DNA of 64,000 bases from JAJXXT01 sp963764465. GTDB lineage: Bacteria > Pseudomonadota > Alphaproteobacteria > Acetobacterales > Acetobacteraceae. Made by a program: the position numbers and the translations under genes. This document shows, piece after piece, positions 31,049-41,357 of the stretch. Numbering within the stretch: the stretch's first letter is position 1; each line of letters starts with the position of its first letter. The notes under the pieces are model-generated. The model had not been told where the DNA came from. It did not search any database and saw only the letters and a program-made list of their open reading frames with translations. The stretch covers positions 372,001 to 436,000 of the forward strand of contig CAVXSO010000006.1 of the NCBI GenBank assembly GCA_963764465.1, read 5' to 3'.

Positions 31049-31777
31049 ATGACCGAACGCCTCTTCATGGCCGATGCCGATCTGCGCCAGGCCAGTGCCA
31101 CCGTGCTGGCCGCCTCGCCGGAAGGCATCGTGCTCGACCGCACCGTCTTCTACGCCCGCGCCGGCGGCCAGCCGGGCGACACCGGCCGTCTCGTCTGGCA
31201 AGGCGGCGAGACCGCCATCGCCGACACGTTCAAGGGCGCCGATGCGGATGGCGGGGGCGAGACCATCGTCCATCTCCCCGCTCCCGGCTCGGCACTGCCG
31301 CCGGAAGGCGCCACGGTGGACGCCATCCTCGACTGGGACCGCCGCTTCGCGCACATGCGCATGCACACGGCGATGCACCTGCTCTGCGCCACCATCCCGG
31401 GCGCGGCCGTCACCGGTGGCGCGGTCGGCGCCGAGCGCTCCCGCCTCGATTTCGACCTGCCGGATCCGCCCGCCAAGGAAGCGATCGAGGAACGCCTCAA
31501 CGCCCTCGTCGCCGCCGACCATCCGGTCAGCGTCGAATGGGTGGACGAAAGCGTGCTCGACACCAATCCCGGCCTGGTCCGCACGCTCTCCGTGAAACCC
31601 CCGCGCGGCACCGGGCGGCTGCGGCTGGTGCGCATCGGCGCGGGCGACGCACCCGTGGACCTGCAGCCCTGCGGCGGCACGCATGTCGCCCGCACCGGCC
31701 TCATCGGCCGCGTCAGCGTGCTGAAGATCGAGAACAAGGGCCGCCAGAACCGCCGCATCGCCATCGCGCTGGCGTAG
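31049..31777 (+). CDS. alanyl-tRNA editing protein AlaX
   Basis: A free-standing editing domain, 242 residues, that hydrolyses Ser- or Gly-mischarged tRNA(Ala). Zinc ligands are H106 and H110 in HTAMH and C208 and H212 in CGGTH, all present; ARAGGQPGDTG is the other family signature. The start MTERLFMADADLR was taken over an upstream in-frame start because it begins the domain. It opens a run of same-strand genes that continues to the sulfotransferase gene ending near 38.6 kb. Confidence 0.87.
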   Translation: MTERLFMADADLRQASATVLAASPEGIVLDRTVFYARAGGQPGDTGRLVWQGGETAIADTFKGADADGGGETIVHLPAPGSALPPEGATVDAILDWDRRFAHMRMHTAMHLLCATIPGAAVTGGAVGAERSRLDFDLPDPPAKEAIEERLNALVAADHPVSVEWVDESVLDTNPGLVRTLSVKPPRGTGRLRLVRIGAGDAPVDLQPCGGTHVARTGLIGRVSVLKIENKGRQNRRIAIALA

Positions 31778-31812
31778 GCTTGGCTGCCGAGGAAACGCGC
31801 CAAGGAAAAAAG

Positions 31813-32649
31813 ATGGACCCCGTCATCACCGCCGCCGAATTGTCCGGCCTTCTCGGCAAGCCCGACCTCGTCGTCCTGGAATCGACGAAGTACCTTCCCG
31901 GCGAACCCGGAAACCCGGCGGCCGAGTTCGCCGAGGCCCGCATTCCCGGCGCCCGCTATTTCGACGTCGATGCCATCTCCGACGCCGATTCCCCGCTACC
32001 CCACATGCTGCCCGCGCCCGGCCGCTTCGCACGCATGGTCGGCGCGCTCGGCATCGGCAACGACACCGAGATCGTCGCCTACGATCGCGGCCCGATGTTC
32101 TGGGCGTCGCGCGTCTGGTGGATGTTCGGCGTCATGGGGCACGACAAGGTGCGCGTGCTGGATGGCGGCTGGACCGCCTGGCTCGCCGCCAAGGGCCAGG
32201 TCGAAACCGGCACGCCTGCGGCACCCAGGCCCGCCACCTTCGTTCCGTCGCCGCGCCTGTCGCGCGTGCGCGGCGTCGGCGATCTCGTCGCCAACCTCGC
32301 AACCAGGGTGGAGCTGGTGGTTGACGCCCGCGGCGCCACCCGCTTCCACGCCCAGGTGCCGGAGTTCCGCCCCGGCCTGCGCAGCGGCCACATTCCCGGC
32401 GCCGTCAACCTGCCGGCGGCGACCCTGATCGGCCCGGACAAGACCATGCTGCCCATCCCGGAACTGAAGGTGAAGCTCGCCGCCGCCGGTATCGACGGCA
32501 GCAGCTCCGTCGTCACCTCGTGTGGCAGCGGCGTCTCCGCCACCATGATCACGCTCGCCATGGTCCGGGCGGGCATGGCTCCGGGCGCCGTCTACGACGG
32601 CTCCTGGACCGAATGGGGCGGCCGCCAGGACCTGCCCATCGAGACCTGA
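31813..32649 (+). CDS. sseA: 3-mercaptopyruvate/thiosulfate sulfurtransferase
   Basis: A two-domain rhodanese of 278 residues. The N-terminal, inactive domain ends near VRVLDGGWTAW. The catalytic domain has VVDARGATRF, SGHIPGAVNLP and the active cysteine C237 in TSCGSGVSA, the loop sequence of mercaptopyruvate sulfurtransferases. It moves sulfane sulfur from mercaptopyruvate to acceptors. The neighbouring metC gene, 37 bases downstream, suggests a shared role in cysteine/methionine sulfur metabolism. Confidence 0.9.
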   Translation: MDPVITAAELSGLLGKPDLVVLESTKYLPGEPGNPAAEFAEARIPGARYFDVDAISDADSPLPHMLPAPGRFARMVGALGIGNDTEIVAYDRGPMFWASRVWWMFGVMGHDKVRVLDGGWTAWLAAKGQVETGTPAAPRPATFVPSPRLSRVRGVGDLVANLATRVELVVDARGATRFHAQVPEFRPGLRSGHIPGAVNLPAATLIGPDKTMLPIPELKVKLAAAGIDGSSSVVTSCGSGVSATMITLAMVRAGMAPGAVYDGSWTEWGGRQDLPIET

Positions 32650-32686
32650 GACGATCGAGACCTGACAAAAAAGGAAAACCAACAAC

Positions 32687-33883
32687 ATGGACGACCACGG
32701 CGCGCGCACGCGCGGTTTCAACACGAAGCTTTCCCACACCGGCCGCGCCGGAAAGCGGGTGCACGGCTTCGTCAACCCCGCGGTGCATCGCGGCTCCACC
32801 GTGCTCCAGCCCTCGATGGCCAAGCGCAAGGAGTTCCAGACCGCGCGCATGGAGCAGGAGCTGATCTACGGCGTCCTCGGCACACCCACGCACTGGCCGC
32901 TCGAGGACGTGATCGCGGAGATCGAGGGCGGCACGCGCTGCCAGATCGTCTCCTCCGGCCTCGCTGCCGTCACCGTGCCGCTGCAGGCCTATCTCAAGGC
33001 CGGCGACCATTGCCTGATGCCGGATTCCGTCTACGGCCCGGCGCGCGGCTTCTGCGACTCCTTCCTCAGCCGCTTCGGGGTCGAGACCACCTACTACGAC
33101 CCCTGCGTCACGCCCGAGGCGATCGCGGCGCTGTTCCGCCCCAACACCACCGTGCTCTACACGGAGAGCCCCGGCAGCCACACCTTCGAGGTGCAGGACA
33201 TCCCCGGCCTCGCCAAGGTCGCCCACGTCAAGGGAGCCAAGGTGCTGATGGACAACACCTGGGGCATCCACCACTTCCAGCCGTTCCAGCACGGCGTCGA
33301 TTGCTCCATCCAGGCGCTCACCAAGTACGTCGTCGGCCACTCGGACGTCCTGCTCGGCAGCATCACCGTCAACACGCGCGAGGACTGGGAGCGGGTGCGC
33401 GGTACGGCGCTCGCCCTCGGCGCCTATGCCTCGCCGGATGATTGCTGGCTCGCGTTGCGCGGCTCGCGCACCATGGGCGTGCGCCTCGCGCGGCAGATGC
33501 AGTCGGGCATCGAGGTCGCCTCCTGGCTCGCCAACCGCGGCGAGGTGCTGCGGGTGCTGCACCCGGCGCTGCCCTCCTGCCCCGGCCACGAGTTCTGGAA
33601 GCGCGACTTCACCGGCGCCTGCTCGCTGTTCGGCGTCGTGTTCCAGGCGCAATATTCGGAGCAGGCGGTCATCGCCATGGCCGAGGCACTCGACCTTTTC
33701 GGCATCGGCGCCTCCTGGGGCGGCTACGAGAGCCTGGCTTTGCCCACCGCCGTCACTCGCACCGCGGGCAGCGGCGGTTTCGGCGGCCCTATGCTGCGCC
33801 TGCACATCGGGCTCGAGGATGTCGCCGACCTCGTCGCCGACCTCGAAATGGGCCTGGCGGCGCTCGCCGCCCACAAAGGCTGA
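32687..33883 (+). CDS. metC: cystathionine beta-lyase
   Basis: A PLP enzyme of the Cys/Met metabolism family, 398 residues, cleaving cystathionine to homocysteine. The PLP lysine is K213 in QALTKYVVGHSD. SSGLAAVTVPLQAYLKAGDH and VLMDNTWGIHHFQP are also typical, and the N-terminal NTKLSHTGR and the Y61-G-V segment favour MetC over cystathionine gamma-synthase. It sits in one direction with sseA. Confidence 0.9.
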   Translation: MDDHGARTRGFNTKLSHTGRAGKRVHGFVNPAVHRGSTVLQPSMAKRKEFQTARMEQELIYGVLGTPTHWPLEDVIAEIEGGTRCQIVSSGLAAVTVPLQAYLKAGDHCLMPDSVYGPARGFCDSFLSRFGVETTYYDPCVTPEAIAALFRPNTTVLYTESPGSHTFEVQDIPGLAKVAHVKGAKVLMDNTWGIHHFQPFQHGVDCSIQALTKYVVGHSDVLLGSITVNTREDWERVRGTALALGAYASPDDCWLALRGSRTMGVRLARQMQSGIEVASWLANRGEVLRVLHPALPSCPGHEFWKRDFTGACSLFGVVFQAQYSEQAVIAMAEALDLFGIGASWGGYESLALPTAVTRTAGSGGFGGPMLRLHIGLEDVADLVADLEMGLAALAAHKG

Positions 33884-33936
33884 ACCGCCGGCCGCCGAGG
33901 CTTTCAACGCGCGTCCATCCGCCCGATATAGGGCGG

Positions 33937-34291
33937 ATGGATGCCATCCTCGACGCTATCAACTTCAACGCCCAGGGCCTGGTCCCCGCCATCGCGCAGC
34001 AGCACGAAAGCGGCGAGGTGCTGATGCTCGCCTGGATGAACCGCGACGCCGTCGCCGAAACGCTCGCGACCGGCCAGGTCTGTTACTGGTCGCGCTCGCG
34101 CCAGTCGCTCTGGCGCAAGGGCGAGACCTCCGGCCACGTCCAGCGCCTCGTGGAACTGCGCCTCGACTGCGACGGCGACACGATCCTGCTCATGGTCGAC
34201 CAGACGGGCCCCGCCTGCCACACAGGCTCGCACAACTGCTTCTTCCGCGCAGTTCACGGCGGCGAACTCGTCGACCTGCCCCACGCCCACC

Positions 34292-34299
<8 letters not shown>
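33937..34299 (+). CDS. hisI: phosphoribosyl-AMP cyclohydrolase
   Basis: Histidine biosynthesis enzyme opening the adenine ring of phosphoribosyl-AMP, 120 residues and not fused to HisE. It has VLMLAWMN, the metal site LDCDGD (C78) and C94 and C101 in ACHTGSHNCFF, the zinc cysteines. The only in-frame start near the domain is the ATG at MDAILDAIN. It overlaps the COG0523 gene by eight bases and no other his gene is near, so this may be a stand-alone or second copy. Confidence 0.9.
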
Positions 34300-35266
<967 letters not shown>

Positions 35267-35275
35267 AGGTTGCGG

Positions 35276-35863
35276 ATGAGCATCGAGACCCTCACCGGCG
35301 CAGCGATCCGCCCGCACCTTCCCGCCCTCGCCCGGCTGCGGATCGCGGTCTTCCGCGACTGGCCCTACCTCTACGATGGCGACGAGGCCTCGGAGGCACG
35401 CCACCTCGATCATTTCGCCTCCAGCCCACACGCGGCCCTCGTCGCCGCGCGGCACGGCCACGAGATCGTCGGTTGCTCCACCTGCCAGCCGCTGGAGGAA
35501 CAATCGGAGCGCCTCGTCGGCCCGTTCCGCGATGCCGGCATCGAGCCCCATCGCGTCTTCTATTTCGGCGAAAGCGTGCTGCTCGAGGCGCATCGCGGCC
35601 AGGGCATCGGCGTCGCCTTCTTCGCCGCGCGGGAGGCGCATGCGAAAAGCTTCGGCCGTTACGATCTCGCCGCCTTCTGCTCGGTGATCCGCCCGGACGA
35701 TCACCCGCTCCGGCCCGCGGGCTACGTTCCGCTCGACGGGTTCTGGACCCGCCGCGGCTACACGAAGCACCCGGAACTCGTCGGCCGCATTGCCTGGAAG
35801 CAGGTCGATTCCGAGGACGAGGTCGAGAACAGCCTCGTGTTCTGGACCAAACCCCTGCGCTGA
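35276..35863 (+). CDS. GNAT family N-acetyltransferase
   Basis: A 195-residue acetyltransferase. The acetyl-CoA loop reads RGQGIG at 107-112, preceded by YFGESVLLEAH and followed by FFAAREAHAK. The start ATG follows GAGG. The substrate is unknown. It belongs to a subgroup with a WPYLYDG motif near residue 30 and a C-terminal EVENSLVFWTKPL. It lies 9 bases after the COG0523 gene. Confidence 0.82.
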   Translation: MSIETLTGAAIRPHLPALARLRIAVFRDWPYLYDGDEASEARHLDHFASSPHAALVAARHGHEIVGCSTCQPLEEQSERLVGPFRDAGIEPHRVFYFGESVLLEAHRGQGIGVAFFAAREAHAKSFGRYDLAAFCSVIRPDDHPLRPAGYVPLDGFWTRRGYTKHPELVGRIAWKQVDSEDEVENSLVFWTKPLR

Positions 35864-35894
35864 CGATGCGAGACCCGACATTGGCAGGGTCAGG

Positions 35895-36809
35895 ATGACC
35901 CCCCTGAAACTCGCGGCCGTCGCCTGGGAGGTCGGCAAGCCCGCCGGCATCGCCGGCTGGGCCGCGCGGCTGCGCGCGGTTGTCGAGGCCGCGCAGGCGG
36001 AGATGGTCGTCTGCCCGGAATACGCGCCGCTTGAAGCCTTTGCCGCTGCCCCCGACAACATCACCGGGCAGGAACCCGATGGGCCGCAACCCCTCGGTCC
36101 TGATCTGGAGAGCGAGCTGGCCCGCGCCGTCGCGGGCGCGGACGAAGTGATCCGCGTCGCGGCCTCGGTCGCGCGTGGTGCCGGCATCTGGCTGCTCGCG
36201 GGCTCGTTGCCGATGCGCATCGGCGATGCGTTGCGGAACCGCGCCATCCTTGCCACCCCTTCGGGCGACGTCCTGCTCGCCGACAAGCACGTCATGACCC
36301 GCTTCGAGGACGAGCAATGGGGCATCGTCGGCGGCAACCCGCCTGGCGTCGTGGAAACGCCCTGGGGCCGTATCGGTATCGCCATCTGCTTCGACGCCGA
36401 GTTCCCCAACCTCGTCCGCGCGCAGGTCGAGGCCGGCGCCTTCCTTATCCTGATACCCTCCTGCACGGACACGGAGGCCGGGTTCGAGCGCGTGCGCATC
36501 GCCGCCCGCGCCCGCGCGATGGAAAACCAGTGCTTCACGGCCCTCGCCCCCAGCGTCGGCGCCGCCCCATGGAGTGCCGCGCTGGACATGAACCACGGCC
36601 AGGCGCTGATCTGCGGCCCCATGGACCGCGGTTTCCCGCCCGACGGCATCATCGCCACCGCCGCCATGGACCAGCCGGGCATCGCGACCGCCATGCTCGA
36701 TCCCGCCTCGCTGGAAACGGTGCGCGAACAGGGCCAGGTGCAGAACCACCGCAAATGGCCCCGCGCCGCTCCCGCGCCGGTCCTGCGTCCCGAAGCCATT
36801 CCGGAATGA
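35895..36809 (+). CDS. carbon-nitrogen hydrolase (nitrilase superfamily)
   Basis: A 304-residue amidase/nitrilase-superfamily enzyme. The catalytic triad is complete: E42 in CPEYAP, K131 in LADKHVMTRFE and C165 in AICFDAEFP. NHGQALICGP near the end fits the amidase side of the family. The substrate is unknown. The stop overlaps the lpxB start (ATGA), so expression of the two is coupled. Confidence 0.87.
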   Translation: MTPLKLAAVAWEVGKPAGIAGWAARLRAVVEAAQAEMVVCPEYAPLEAFAAAPDNITGQEPDGPQPLGPDLESELARAVAGADEVIRVAASVARGAGIWLLAGSLPMRIGDALRNRAILATPSGDVLLADKHVMTRFEDEQWGIVGGNPPGVVETPWGRIGIAICFDAEFPNLVRAQVEAGAFLILIPSCTDTEAGFERVRIAARARAMENQCFTALAPSVGAAPWSAALDMNHGQALICGPMDRGFPPDGIIATAAMDQPGIATAMLDPASLETVREQGQVQNHRKWPRAAPAPVLRPEAIPE

Positions 36810-37948
36810 CGCTCGTCTATCTCGTCGCGGGCGAGCAGAGCGGCGACGTGCTCGGCGCGCGCCTGATGGCCGCCCTGCGCGCCGCCCGCCCGGATGTCCG
36901 CTTCGCCGGCATCGCCGGCCCGCGCATGCAGGCGCAAGGCATGGCGAGCCTGTTCCCGATGCAGGACCTCGCGGTGATGGGCCTCGCGGAGGTGCTGCCC
37001 CGCCTGCCGCTGCTGCGCCGACGCATGCGCGAGACCGTCGCCGATATCGAGGCGAAACGACCGGACGTGGTGGTGACGGTGGACAGCCCGAGCTTCGGCC
37101 TGCGGCTCCTCAAGCGCATCCCACGCTTCCGCCGCGTGCAGTACGTCGCCCCGCAGGTTTGGGGCTGGCGCGAGAACCGGGTCAGGAAATTCCCAGGCCT
37201 GTGGGACAAGCTTCTCTGCCTGCTTCCGTTCGAGCCGGCGTTCTTCGCGCGCCACAACCTGCAGGCGAGCTTCGTCGGCCACCCGGTCCTGGAATTGGGG
37301 GCCGATCGCGGCGACGCGGCCTCGTTCCGTTCTCGGCATGATCTCGCCGACAGCCCGCTCCTCATCCTGATGCCCGGCAGCCGCCACTCGGAAGTCTCCC
37401 GCCTGCTGCCGGTCTATCGCGACGCCCTCGTGTTGCTGCGCGCCCGCCTGCCGGGCCTGCGCGCCGTGATGCCGCTCTCGGCCAATGTCGCGGATGCCGT
37501 GCGCCAGGAGGTCGGGACCTGGCCGGTCCCACCTATCCTCGTCACCGACGTCGCCGAGAAGCACGACGCCTACGCCGCCGCGAGCGCCGCCATCACCAAG
37601 TCCGGCACCTCGACGCTGGAACTGGCGCTCGCGGGCGTGCCGATGGCGGTCGCCTACCGTGTCCACCCGCTGACGGCGGCCCTGGTGCGGCGCATGCTCA
37701 CCTTGCCGCACGTCGCCATGGTCAACGTCCTCGCCGGCCGCCAGGTCGTGCCGGAGCTGCTGCAGGAGAACTGCACGCCGGAGAAACTGGCGGCGGCGGC
37801 GCAGGCGCTCATCGGCGACACCAGCGCAGCCCGCGCCCAGCGCGAGGCGTTCCAGGCCGTCATGGCCAGCCTCGCCCCACCCGGCCGTCCGCCCTCGCAA
37901 GCCGCGGCCGCGGCGGTGCTGGCGCTGCTGGATGACAAACCCGGTTGA
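36806..37948 (+). CDS. lpxB: lipid-A-disaccharide synthase
   Basis: GT19 glycosyltransferase joining UDP-diacylglucosamine and lipid X in lipid A synthesis, 380 residues, at the inner membrane. It has VAGEQSGDVLGARLM, QYVAPQVWGWRENRV, MPGSRHSEVSRLLP and the acceptor-site TKSGTSTLELALAGVPM. It starts on the hydrolase stop. It is not next to lpxA/fabZ as in E. coli; a Gfo/Idh/MocA dehydrogenase resembling GnnA lies 0.7 kb downstream on the other strand. Confidence 0.93.
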   Translation: MTLVYLVAGEQSGDVLGARLMAALRAARPDVRFAGIAGPRMQAQGMASLFPMQDLAVMGLAEVLPRLPLLRRRMRETVADIEAKRPDVVVTVDSPSFGLRLLKRIPRFRRVQYVAPQVWGWRENRVRKFPGLWDKLLCLLPFEPAFFARHNLQASFVGHPVLELGADRGDAASFRSRHDLADSPLLILMPGSRHSEVSRLLPVYRDALVLLRARLPGLRAVMPLSANVADAVRQEVGTWPVPPILVTDVAEKHDAYAAASAAITKSGTSTLELALAGVPMAVAYRVHPLTAALVRRMLTLPHVAMVNVLAGRQVVPELLQENCTPEKLAAAAQALIGDTSAARAQREAFQAVMASLAPPGRPPSQAAAAAVLALLDDKPG

Positions 37949-37985
37949 ACCCTTCTACCCTCCCCCGCAACAAACCGGGGGACAC

Positions 37986-38621
37986 ATGCTGAAGATCATC
38001 GGCTCGGGTTTCGGGCGCACGGGCACGCAATCCCTGAAGCTCGCGCTGATCGAGCTGGGCTTCGGCCCCTGCCACCACATGGACGAGATGTTCGCCAACC
38101 CTTCCATGCTTCCCGCCTGGCAGGCGGTGGCGCGCGGCGAACGCCCGGACTGGGCCGCCATGTTCCCCGGCTACATCAGCCAGGTGGACTGGCCGGGTGC
38201 CGCCCTTTGGCGCGAGGCCGCCGCCGCCTTCCCCCAGGCCCGCGTCATCCACACCGAGCGGCCGGAGGAGGATTGGTGGCGCAGCTTCTCCGCCACCATC
38301 GGCTCGCTGCTGCCGCACCGCGCCCACGCACCGGACCCGCAGCGCCGCGCCGTGCTGGAGATGGCGCACGACCTCATCGTGCCACGCGCCTTCGGTGGCA
38401 TGCCGATCGACAGGGACCACGCCATCGCCGCCTACCGGCGCAACAACGAGGCGGTCCGCGCCACCATCCCGCCCGAGCGTCTGCTCGTGTTCTACGCCGA
38501 CCGCGGCTGGGAACCGCTCTGCGCCTTCCTCGGCGTCCCGGTCCCGCAAACACCGTTCCCGCGCGTCAACTCCACGGCCGAGTTCCGCACCCATACCGGG
38601 CTCGACAAGGCCCCGGCCTGA
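37986..38621 (+). CDS. sulfotransferase family protein
   Basis: A 211-residue P-loop sulfotransferase-like protein. The PAPS-binding loop is GSGFGRTGTQSLKLAL at residues 6-21. A second conserved block (ARVIHTERPEEDWWRSF) corresponds to the 3'-phosphate site, and RVNSTAEFR ends the domain. It matches the short bacterial group of the family. The acceptor is unknown. The start follows GGGGGA, 37 bases after lpxB. Confidence 0.8.
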   Translation: MLKIIGSGFGRTGTQSLKLALIELGFGPCHHMDEMFANPSMLPAWQAVARGERPDWAAMFPGYISQVDWPGAALWREAAAAFPQARVIHTERPEEDWWRSFSATIGSLLPHRAHAPDPQRRAVLEMAHDLIVPRAFGGMPIDRDHAIAAYRRNNEAVRATIPPERLLVFYADRGWEPLCAFLGVPVPQTPFPRVNSTAEFRTHTGLDKAPA

Positions 38622-38653
38622 CAGCCCGCCCGTCCGGCCAGCGGCGCCCCTCG

Positions 38654-39634
38654 CTAGCTTCCGTCGAGCAACCCCGATGCCTGCGCAATCGCGCGGTTCG
38701 CTGCCATGCTCTCGGTGACGGCAATCGCCGCCGCCAGCGCGCGCCTGCCAGCCGCCGCATCCACGAGCACCGGCGCGCTGTCGAGGATCGAGGCGGTGAA
38801 GGCTTCATGCTCGGCGGCCATCGCATCGTGGTCTTTCCAGCTCGTCTCCTCGATCCGCCCGCCGCCCGTCCCGGGGATCGGAATGCCACGCTCGCGCCCG
38901 ATCATCATCAGCTTGCGCGCGCCGAAATCGACCGACATGTACCCCTCGCGCGAGAACAGCCGCATCTTGCGTTCGGTCTTGAGGCTGATCCGGCTTGCCG
39001 TGATCGTCGCCACGCACCCGTTGGCGAAATGCACCCGCGCGTTGGCGATGTCCTCGTGCGTGCTCGCGACCGGCGCACCCACCGCATCCACATTGCTGAT
39101 CGGCGCATCCACCAGCGCCAGCACCAGGTCGAGGTCGTGGATCATCAGGTCCAGGATCACGCTCACATCCGTGCCGCGCGGCTTGAACGGCGCGATCCTG
39201 ACGCAATCGATATAAAGCGGCCGGCGCATCCGCGTGCTGATCGCCTGGTGCTCGGCGGAGTAGCGCAGCAGATGCCCCACCTGCAGCACCAGCCCGCGCG
39301 CGGCCGCCACCTCCGCCAGCCGGTCCGCCTGCGCGAGCGTCGCCGCGATCGGCTTTTCCACCAGCACGTGCCGCCCGGCCTCCAGCGCCGCCAGCGCCAG
39401 GGCGTAATGCGCCTCGGCCGGGGCGGCGACGATCACCGCATCGCAGGCCGCGATCAGGTCGCCGGCCTCGCGCGCCACGGTGCGGCATTCCTTGGCCAGC
39501 GCCGCCGCCCGCTCCGCGTCGGGGTCGTGGATGCCCACCAGCTCCGCGCGCGGATTGGCCAGCACCTTCTGGGCGTGGAAACGGCCGAAATGCCCGGCGC
39601 CGAACAGCCCGATCCCGATCTTTCCGCCCGCCAT
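38654..39634 (-). CDS. Gfo/Idh/MocA oxidoreductase, possibly UDP-GlcNAc 3-dehydrogenase
   Basis: A 326-residue NAD-dependent dehydrogenase. Its dinucleotide turn is GLFGAGHFGRFH, the catalytic EKP is in HVLVEKPIAATL, and VILDLMIHDLDLVLAL fits the UDP-sugar/UDP-GlcNAc subgroup. Closeness to lpxB makes GnnA, which oxidises UDP-GlcNAc at C3 so that lipid A can be amide-linked, a reasonable candidate. GnnB (the aminotransferase) is not in the window. The start ATG follows GGAGGT; a start two codons earlier would overlap that site. Confidence 0.82.
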   Translation of the reverse strand: MAGGKIGIGLFGAGHFGRFHAQKVLANPRAELVGIHDPDAERAAALAKECRTVAREAGDLIAACDAVIVAAPAEAHYALALAALEAGRHVLVEKPIAATLAQADRLAEVAAARGLVLQVGHLLRYSAEHQAISTRMRRPLYIDCVRIAPFKPRGTDVSVILDLMIHDLDLVLALVDAPISNVDAVGAPVASTHEDIANARVHFANGCVATITASRISLKTERKMRLFSREGYMSVDFGARKLMMIGRERGIPIPGTGGGRIEETSWKDHDAMAAEHEAFTASILDSAPVLVDAAAGRRALAAAIAVTESMAANRAIAQASGLLDGS

Positions 39635-39757
39635 GACCACCTCCGCGCGACCGGTTGCGCGAAACCGGGGTGTGTGGTCAATGACCGCGCGCCGTTTTCC
39701 TCCGCTCCATCACCTTCTCCCAGCCCCAAAGTAGCTGCAAGCAACTGAAATTCCCCG

Positions 39758-41338
39758 ATGCTCTATTTCTCCCGCTTCAAGACCGCGACCGTGCTCGGCC
39801 TCTGCCTGCTCGGCCTGCTGCTCGCCCTTCCCAACGCGCTGCCGCAGCCCGCCTCGTGGCTGCCCTGGCGCACCATCCGCCTCGGGCTCGACCTGCGCGG
39901 CGGCTCCTACCTGCTGATGCAGGTGGACATGGCGGCGGTGACCAGGGAGCGGCTCAACAGTCTCGCCGAAAGCGCGCGCCAGGCGCTGCGCCAGGCCGGC
40001 CTCGCCCGCTACCGCGTCACGGCGAACGACGCGCAGCAGCGCCTCCTGGTCAACGGGCTCGAACCGGGCACCGAGGATAGGGCCTTCGCCGCGCTGCAGC
40101 CGCTGGCGCAGACCACCAGCACCGGGTTCTCCTCTCAGAGCGACCTCATCTTCGCGCGCCTGCCAGACGGCTCCATCACCGTCACCCTCTCGCCGACCGC
40201 GCTCGCCGACCGCGCCACCGCGGCCGTGCAGCAATCGATCGAGATCGTTCGCCGCCGCATCGATGAATCGGGCGTCGTCGATCCCACCATCACCCGCCAG
40301 GGCCAGGACCGCATCGTGGTCGAGTTGCCGGGCATCGGCGACCCCGGCCGCATCAAGGCGCTGCTCGGCAAGACCGCGAAGATGACGTTCCACCTCACGG
40401 ACGAGAACGCCAACACGGCCGCCGCCACGCCACCGCCCGGCGACGAGTTCCTGCCGCTGCAGGACCACCCGGGCAGCAAGATCGCCGTGCGCCGCAGCGT
40501 CGCCGTGGATGGCGCCGATCTCACGGACGCACGCGCCGCGCAGGACCCGAATACGGGGCAATGGGTGGTGAACTTCACGTTCGATTCCATCGGCACGCGC
40601 CGCTTCGCCGACATCACGCGGCGCTACGTCGGCCATCCGTTCGCCATCGTGCTCGACAACGTGGTGCTTTCCGCCCCCGTGATCCGCGAGCCCATCACCG
40701 GCGGGCGCGGGCAGATCAGCGGCAGTTTCACCGCCCAGTCCGCGACCGACCTCGCGGTGCTGCTGCGCGCCGGCGCGCTGCCGGCGCCGCTGACGATCGT
40801 CGAGGAACGCAGCGTCGGGCCGGAACTGGGCGCGGACGCGATCCGCGCCGGCGCCATCGCGCTTGGCGTCGGCTTCGTCCTCGTCATCGCCTTCATGGGC
40901 ACGTTCTACGGCCTGTTCGGCTGGTTCGCGAACGTGGCACTCGTGGTGAACCTGGTGCTGATGGTTGCCATCCTCTCGCTGCTCCAGGCAACGCTCACGC
41001 TGCCGGGCATGGCGGGTATCCTGCTCACGCTCGGCATGGCGGTCGACGCCAACATCCTGATCAACGAGCGTATCCGCGAGGAAGTGCGCGCCGGGCGAAC
41101 GCCGCTGAACGCGATGGAGGCCGGCTGCAGGCGCGCCTACTCCACGATCATCGACAGCAACGCGACGGCCTTCCTTGCCCACGTCATGCTGTTCATCTTC
41201 GGCACCGGCCCGGTGCGCGGCTTCGCGGTCACCATCACCGTCGGCATCGCGACCAGCCTCTTCACCGCGACCATGCTCACGCGGCTCCTGATGTCGCGCT
41301 GGTACATCGCGCTGCGCCCCGCCGCCCTTCCGGTCTGA
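39758..41338 (+). CDS. secD: protein translocase subunit SecD
   Basis: Inner-membrane RND-type Sec accessory, 526 residues, using the proton gradient to help release exported proteins. It shows the N-terminal membrane anchor, LGLDLRGGSYLLMQVD (SecD signature), the large periplasmic P1 domain with IVRRRIDESGVVDPTI, and five C-terminal membrane helices with GMAVDANILINERIREE. It is followed by secF after 19 bases. No yajC precedes it. Confidence 0.94.
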   Translation: MLYFSRFKTATVLGLCLLGLLLALPNALPQPASWLPWRTIRLGLDLRGGSYLLMQVDMAAVTRERLNSLAESARQALRQAGLARYRVTANDAQQRLLVNGLEPGTEDRAFAALQPLAQTTSTGFSSQSDLIFARLPDGSITVTLSPTALADRATAAVQQSIEIVRRRIDESGVVDPTITRQGQDRIVVELPGIGDPGRIKALLGKTAKMTFHLTDENANTAAATPPPGDEFLPLQDHPGSKIAVRRSVAVDGADLTDARAAQDPNTGQWVVNFTFDSIGTRRFADITRRYVGHPFAIVLDNVVLSAPVIREPITGGRGQISGSFTAQSATDLAVLLRAGALPAPLTIVEERSVGPELGADAIRAGAIALGVGFVLVIAFMGTFYGLFGWFANVALVVNLVLMVAILSLLQATLTLPGMAGILLTLGMAVDANILINERIREEVRAGRTPLNAMEAGCRRAYSTIIDSNATAFLAHVMLFIFGTGPVRGFAVTITVGIATSLFTATMLTRLLMSRWYIALRPAALPV

Positions 41339-41357
41339 CCCCCGAGGTCCTGTAGGC

